Assembly (NCBI RefSeq): GCF_024713975.1
Contig: NC_091113.1
Span: 10,490,501 to 10,554,500 of the forward strand
Source of the DNA: Paralichthys olivaceus
Lineage: Eukaryota > Chordata > Actinopteri > Pleuronectiformes > Paralichthyidae
Direction: 5' to 3'
DNA: 64,000 nucleotides
This document shows, in pieces, positions 60,101 through 64,000 of the stretch. The position numbers and the translations under genes were made by a program. Each line of letters begins with the position of its first letter. The stretch's first letter is position 1. Below the pieces are notes generated by a model. The model was not told the DNA's origin and searched no databases. It saw nothing but the letters and a program-made list of their open reading frames with translations.

Positions 60101-63100
60101 GTGGAGCACCTTCATACAGGATGTCAGAGACACTTGCAAGGCCACAGTGAGGAGATCTCTTGTCTTGCGATCTCAAATGATGCACAGGTACATTTCATTA
60201 CAGTTATATCTATATTGTATTGAATTAAAACACAGTATGTTTGGCATAGATCATCACAGTGATGACAAGACCACATGTCAACTCAAGTCTTTGACACTGT
60301 TTGAGTGTAGTGTGTGTTTGCATTTGATTATACTCACCGGTTACAATGGAAAGATATATATACCTGCCTTTTTGGTTTTAACCTACTATTTTTAATTTTG
60401 TATGTTTTAATCTGGAATGCAAATTGTCTGCTAATTTATTTAACATTTCTGATGCTCATAAATATTTACATGAATCATGAATGACCTGTGACAATAAATT
60501 ATAAAAATCAAGACAAAGAACTGTCAATGGCCAAAGAATGAACGGGTTTCGCAGAATATAATCTTTGTCCATCACTGCACACCAAGTGTGTTTATCATCT
60601 CAAAAACTATTCAGACTCAAGGTTCTTGACAAGCAAGAACTCCAGGATTATGAAGCAGTCCACTTCTTTAGCATGAGGACCCAGTTAAATGATGTGATTT
60701 CGTGTGATTCATGTGGTTGCTGGAGTTTTTGTTTGTTTTTAACACTGAGTTTGGGGATTCTGTGAACCTAAAGTCACGCAGCTCAGACCACAGAGAAAGC
60801 TTGTCTACACAAATCAAGCTTGCTTTGCGTTTTATGGAATAATGCTTTGCACCTTGTAGAAAATTGCATCAGCAGCTGGCGGCAGTAACGGCAGCAGGAG
60901 CCTCATCTGCATTTGGGATGTGCAGAATGGAACTAGTCAAAAAAACATCTCCTACCACAGAGGGGCGGTGCAAAGTCTTTGTTTTTCCAGGGACGATCGC
61001 TTCTTTCTCTCTGTCGGTCAGTAAAAATGAATTTAAACTCTTGGTATAATGACTTAACAAATGTTGCTACTTTTACTACTATAGGTTTCTTCCCAATTCC
61101 CCATAGGAGACTTCTCTGAGCCAGAGCTGGCTCTGTGGAGCACCAAGACCTTCCAGCTGCTGTCCAGTGTGAGCATGTCGGGGCCAATCCATGATGCAGC
61201 CTTCAGCCCCTCTGCAGCCAGCCAGCTGGCCTGTGTGGGCAGCCAGGGGATTTACTTCTGCCTCCTCAACACTCATGGCCTGGATGTTGACCTCCAGGTA
61301 AAACAGACATTGTTATTCAGGAAATACTGTATAATTTCAACTGCATATCTAGTGTGTACTTATGGGTAATTATTTTACTTGTAGGTACCCTGGTGCATAA
61401 AGATTGACCTGTCCTTCACTCTTGTAGGTCCAGAAGGTGAAAGCACCAGCGGAGGTCGGTGATGTTGAGCTGACTGCTCTGTGCTACCACACAGACTCTT
61501 TTCTGTTCACTGCCACTAACCGAGGACAAGTTTGCGTCTGGGATGTGAACACACAGCTTTGCTTAATGACCTGGGAAGCTGATGAGGGAGAGATTGGTAC
61601 AAATTTATAATACATTCTGACCATCTAGTTAAGATAACAGAATTTTTTTCGCTGAACTTCCCAAAAAATACACAACAGCATAATTCTCTTCTAGTTTCTT
61701 GTATTAAATTGTATAAATGCTTTTTATTCCACTTGGTAAATGAGTCTGCAGTGGTAATGAGATTGATGTGGTTTCTTGGTGCAGGAGTGCTGTTATGTCG
61801 AGGGAACCGTCTATTGACGGGCAGCAACACCCGCTGGTTCCGACTGTGGGAGGTCGAAGCTATTGAGAGCCTGCAGCCCCAGGAAAAAGTCTGCAGTGTG
61901 GAGGATAGGTGTGTATCTATTTATACGTATGTTTTATCTTGACAGCAGCCTCTTCACATGTGATGTATATGTTTATTCATTCTTGAGTCTGTGTACCAAG
62001 AGAAACACAGTGTTTATTAATTTCAATTTCTCTAAAATTATGAGAACTTCAAAGAACATAGTCATCAGGTAAAAAGACATGTAATGTGTGGGTTTGTGTT
62101 CTTTCTTGCATGTGTGAGGTGAAACGATAAATTGCTTTTAGTACCGAATAATCCACGTTTCTCCTGCATGTGGAGCTAGGCAGATAGATCAGACAGAGAC
62201 ATTACAATTTGGTAAATTAACTTTAATGAAAGAAAATGAAGCTGTATTTTGCTTGTCACATACCTGTTAAAGTGATAAACTGCACTACCTGTGGTTGTTT
62301 TTACAGACTATAGATACAGATGTTTACATGTGCTACAAAACTATCAACCTCTGTAGCACCAGTGCTAAGTGTTAAAACAGTTAACGTACAGATATTGCAA
62401 TAAATAGCACAGAACAAATTCTGTATTTTGATACTGTAGATGCATGGACCATTCTGCATCATGATTGTATCGTTTCTCTCCATCAAAGATTTGTAGGAAG
62501 TATAACTGTTCACCTCCCATGCATCTCTAACAATAGAGAGGAAGAAGTACAGCAGAAATAAACAATTTAAAGGAAATATACTGGATAACATAAAAGACAG
62601 TTTCTGAAAGTAGTAGCTGCCAGTCTTCGGTCATATACACGCAAAATGTTTTTGGTGGCGAATAGGGGCCTTTGTGGGTTCACCTGACAAAAGGCTTCCT
62701 CTCCTTTCAACAGTAACAATCGATTTGAATTTGAACCTACGTTTGTCAGGAAACAAAATAACCTGTCACTATCTGACAGCAGATCTATATTTATGCCTCT
62801 GGGGTAAGTTCAGAGTTTGGCTGATACCACAACATTGCCAACTCTTGACTGTTGATTCCAACTGAGGCTAATATACTGGGATTTTGTCACCCTATGTTAT
62901 TATGTGTAAACACCAGTAACAGTTTCAAAAATGTTTCCTTTTCTCATTAAATGTCATTTTGTTCATCTTGACATTAAGTTGACGGATATTGAGAGATGAA
63001 GGAGTTTGAAGGTTCAGCTACACTGCACTCTTATTAAGAGGTTCTATATAAGATCTAATGATGACAGGTTAAAAATGTTGAATCGTGAACAAACTGTGGG

Positions 63101-63507
63101 ATATGAAAGTTATTTTCAAAAGACGCTGAGCTCAGTATGTGGATTATAATTAATTCTAAGGCATAATTATACAAATGTGTAATTTTGGATGAATGCCAAC
63201 TGGAACTTTCTTTGCAGTAAGATTTCTGCCGTGTTTGAAAAGAAGCAAACATTTTGGTTGAATGAGAATACGTCCTCAAGTCTCCATTAGTTTCAGTGGG
63301 CGCAGCGTTTGTGGTCACCTGTGTCTTTCCTTTAGAGGGACCACTGTGGTGTTGGCGCAAGAGGTAATGCTGGACGGGACGACAGTCAGTGCAGCATTTG
63401 ATAACACAATGGACATGGGCATTGTTGGAACCACAGCCGGAACCCTCTGGTACATCAACTGGTCCGATAACAGCAGCATCCGGCTGGTCAGCGGGCACAA
63501 GACCAAG
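48163..63507 (+). CDS. wdr90: WDR90 / POC16, N-terminal CFA20 (DUF667) domain plus WD40 repeats; 1516 codons, 3' end outside window
   Basis: Exons: 48163-48175, 48323-48414, 49050-49226, 49552-49690, 49815-49985, 50197-50323, 50469-50527, 50964-51079, 51226-51453, 52209-52277, 52373-52483, 52644-52789, 52895-52952, 53249-53367, 54031-54198, 54333-54463, 54590-54706, 55246-55481, 56023-56159, 56351-56481, 56728-56858, 56993-57154, 57477-57599, 58264-58397, 58487-58527, 58636-58761, 59387-59551, 59671-59753, 59842-59944, 60066-60187, 60860-61016, 61107-61297, 61428-61596, 61785-61908, 63336-63507. The total is 4548 nt, in frame. Protein starts [16 protein letters not shown] (human MARAWQHPFLNVFRH). 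Residues 5 to about 190 are the CFA20/DUF667 domain ([19 protein letters not shown]). WD40 blades run from about 395 to 1030 and from 1170 on, with a Ser/Pro-rich linker between. WDR90 is a centriole-wall and microtubule-associated protein, required for centriole structure and cilia. Roughly 230 C-terminal residues should lie beyond the window. Confidence 0.95.
48564..48908. mobile_element. 345-bp MITE-like element with (CAAAA/CAACAG)-rich core in wdr90 intron 2
   Basis: The left end is GTGGCTCTGAAGTGCAGATC. The reverse complement of the right end is GTGGCTCTGAAGTGCAAATC. The terminal inverted repeats extend further with few changes (ATGACAA). The core (about 48590-48810) is an A/C-rich, nearly G-free quasi-tandem array of AAAACACAACAGC-like units. 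The minus-strand frames across it are low-complexity artefacts. Confidence 0.75.
51454..52208 (+). other. wdr90 intron 9, nothing recognised
   Basis: AT-rich intron of 755 bp. I see no repeat family, conserved RNA or alternative exon here. Confidence 0.5.
53426..53450. repeat. (AAT)n microsatellite in wdr90 intron
   Basis: Eight ATA/AAT trinucleotides in the intron 53368-54030. The rest of that intron has no recognised feature. Confidence 0.9.
57207..57251. repeat. Perfect 20-bp inverted repeat (hairpin) in wdr90 intron 22
   Basis: Left arm AAGTGTATAAGATAAAGCAG (57207-57226), loop TTCCT, right arm exactly complementary (57232-57251). There are no mismatches. It starts 53 nt after the donor of the exon ending at 57154, and lies outside any repeat I recognise. 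Confidence 0.9.
57600..58263 (+). other. wdr90 intron 23, nothing recognised
   Basis: AT-rich intron of 664 bp without identifiable repeat or RNA. Confidence 0.5.
59285..59366 (+). repeat. LINE-type 3' tail in wdr90 intron
   Basis: 'GTAAAGTGCCTTGAGATAAT' then 'GGGCGCTTTATATATAAAAT' and TGAATTGAATT tandem units is a standard fish non-LTR 3' end, only 20 bp upstream of the splice acceptor at 59385-59386. The rest of intron 58762-59386 has no recognised feature. Confidence 0.65.
60188..60859 (+). other. wdr90 intron 30, nothing recognised
   Basis: Intron of 672 bp, AT-rich, with short spurious frames only. Confidence 0.5.
61909..63335 (+). other. Longest wdr90 intron in the window (1427 bp), nothing recognised
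   Basis: Phase is kept directly from the exon ending VEDR (AG at 61907-61908) to the exon starting AGGGACC at 63336, so no missing exon is needed. No coding signal, repeat family or RNA gene is recognised. Confidence 0.55.
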
Positions 63508-64000
63508 GTACCACTGCTCTGTCACCAGCCCTGACAAATGAAAAATAACCACATCCAAATCTTGTGTCTCCAGGAAGGGATGGAGTAAAGGTTTAAACGT
63601 AGAACTTATACAATATATTAAATCACATCTGCCCAAGGACGTGCTAACACAAGTTCTATGTCTGTCAGAAGCTACAGTCGTGACAGTGAAATGCATCAAT
63701 ACCTATTCACTGTTTGTCCTGAAAAGATTTCACCAAATGTCACGTCCTGAACTAAATCTTGTTTACCGCACCCTGTCTGGCTGAAATATTAATGCCATAT
63801 ATTGTCATCCTCATTTTGAAAAAGAAGCTTTATATTTGTATGCCTCTGTGACAGTGTCAGCCTGGCAATATGTTTTCAGGTGTTCCATCAAGACTGTCTG
63901 TTTGTGAATCCCATCACACAGACAACCTTAAAAGAATCTCTCCAAAACTATTTTGGAGGTTAAGGTCACTGTGACCAAACAAAACAAGATCTTACAACCA
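63508..64000 (+). other. Start of the next wdr90 intron, with a repeat fragment at its end
   Basis: The expected next WD40 segment (human NEVVFSPGESH) does not appear before the window ends. About 63890-63995 contains 'GGTTAAGGTCACTGTGACCA', related to the 13560-14000 repeat. A 214-codon minus-strand frame (63055-63699) overlaps the last exon antisense and is not supported as a gene. Confidence 0.5.

Noticed and set aside
63055..63699. 214-codon open frame on the minus strand
   Set aside because: It lies antisense to the wdr90 exon 63336-63507 and flanking intron, with no family resemblance and no splice structure. It is a shadow frame.
1..64000. Bacterial-type systems (operons, CRISPR, phage defence)
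   Set aside because: The window is intron-containing vertebrate DNA. No direct-repeat/spacer array, ribosome-binding sites or operon spacing is present.

Overview
The window is vertebrate nuclear DNA, almost certainly from a ray-finned fish of the percomorph type. The evidence is four intron-rich genes with GT-AG introns (many only 80-500 bp), abundant short microsatellites, and many worn interspersed repeats of kinds common in teleost introns. There are no prokaryotic operons, CRISPR arrays or tRNA/rRNA genes. All four genes lie on the + strand. I rebuilt each one exon by exon, and each reconstruction keeps an open frame and consistent splice phase throughout.

Layout. 1-7.8 kb: intergenic, repeat fragments and microsatellites. 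7.8-8.3 kb: CpG-rich promoter with a non-coding first exon. 9.2-19.4 kb: a type I membrane protein of 928 residues built from four lamin-tail-like (LTD) domains, of unknown function. 19.4-24.7 kb: intergenic with a 357-bp MITE and a possible solo LTR. 24.8-34.1 kb: nlrc3, an NLR with a CARD-like region, a NACHT ATPase and a leucine-rich repeat (LRR) array coded by a run of 84-nt exons (1134 residues). 34.1-39.2 kb: intergenic with retroelement debris. 39.2-46.8 kb: a class B1 GPCR of the glucagon-receptor subfamily. 46.8-47.8 kb: repeats, ending in another MITE copy. 47.8 kb to the window end: wdr90 (POC16), with 35 exons and 1516 codons present; its 3' end lies outside.

The genes do not look like one pathway: an innate-immune regulator, a peptide-hormone receptor, a centriole/cilium protein and an orphan surface protein. 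They appear to be a syntenic block. NLRC3 and WDR90 both lie on human 16p13.3, whereas the human glucagon-family receptors lie elsewhere. This fits the receptor being the non-mammalian glucagon-related-peptide receptor (GRLR/GCRPR), although I cannot confirm orthology here.

The strongest unexpected signal is at the 3' end of the receptor gene. Its reading frame stops at a TGA in the context CAA TGA CTAG, the class of leaky-stop context known from human AQP4, OPRL1, OPRK1, MAPK10 and VDR. The same frame then stays open for 110 more codons, and a perfect 7-bp stem-loop begins 7 nt after the stop. A polyadenylation signal follows about 95 nt after the second stop. This suggests programmed stop-codon readthrough making a receptor with a long alternative cytoplasmic tail. 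Other notable items are a GC-AG intron in the same gene, thirteen consecutive 84-nt nlrc3 exons, an extracellular protein made of lamin-tail-like domains, a 19-bp minisatellite, and a perfect 20-bp inverted repeat in a wdr90 intron.
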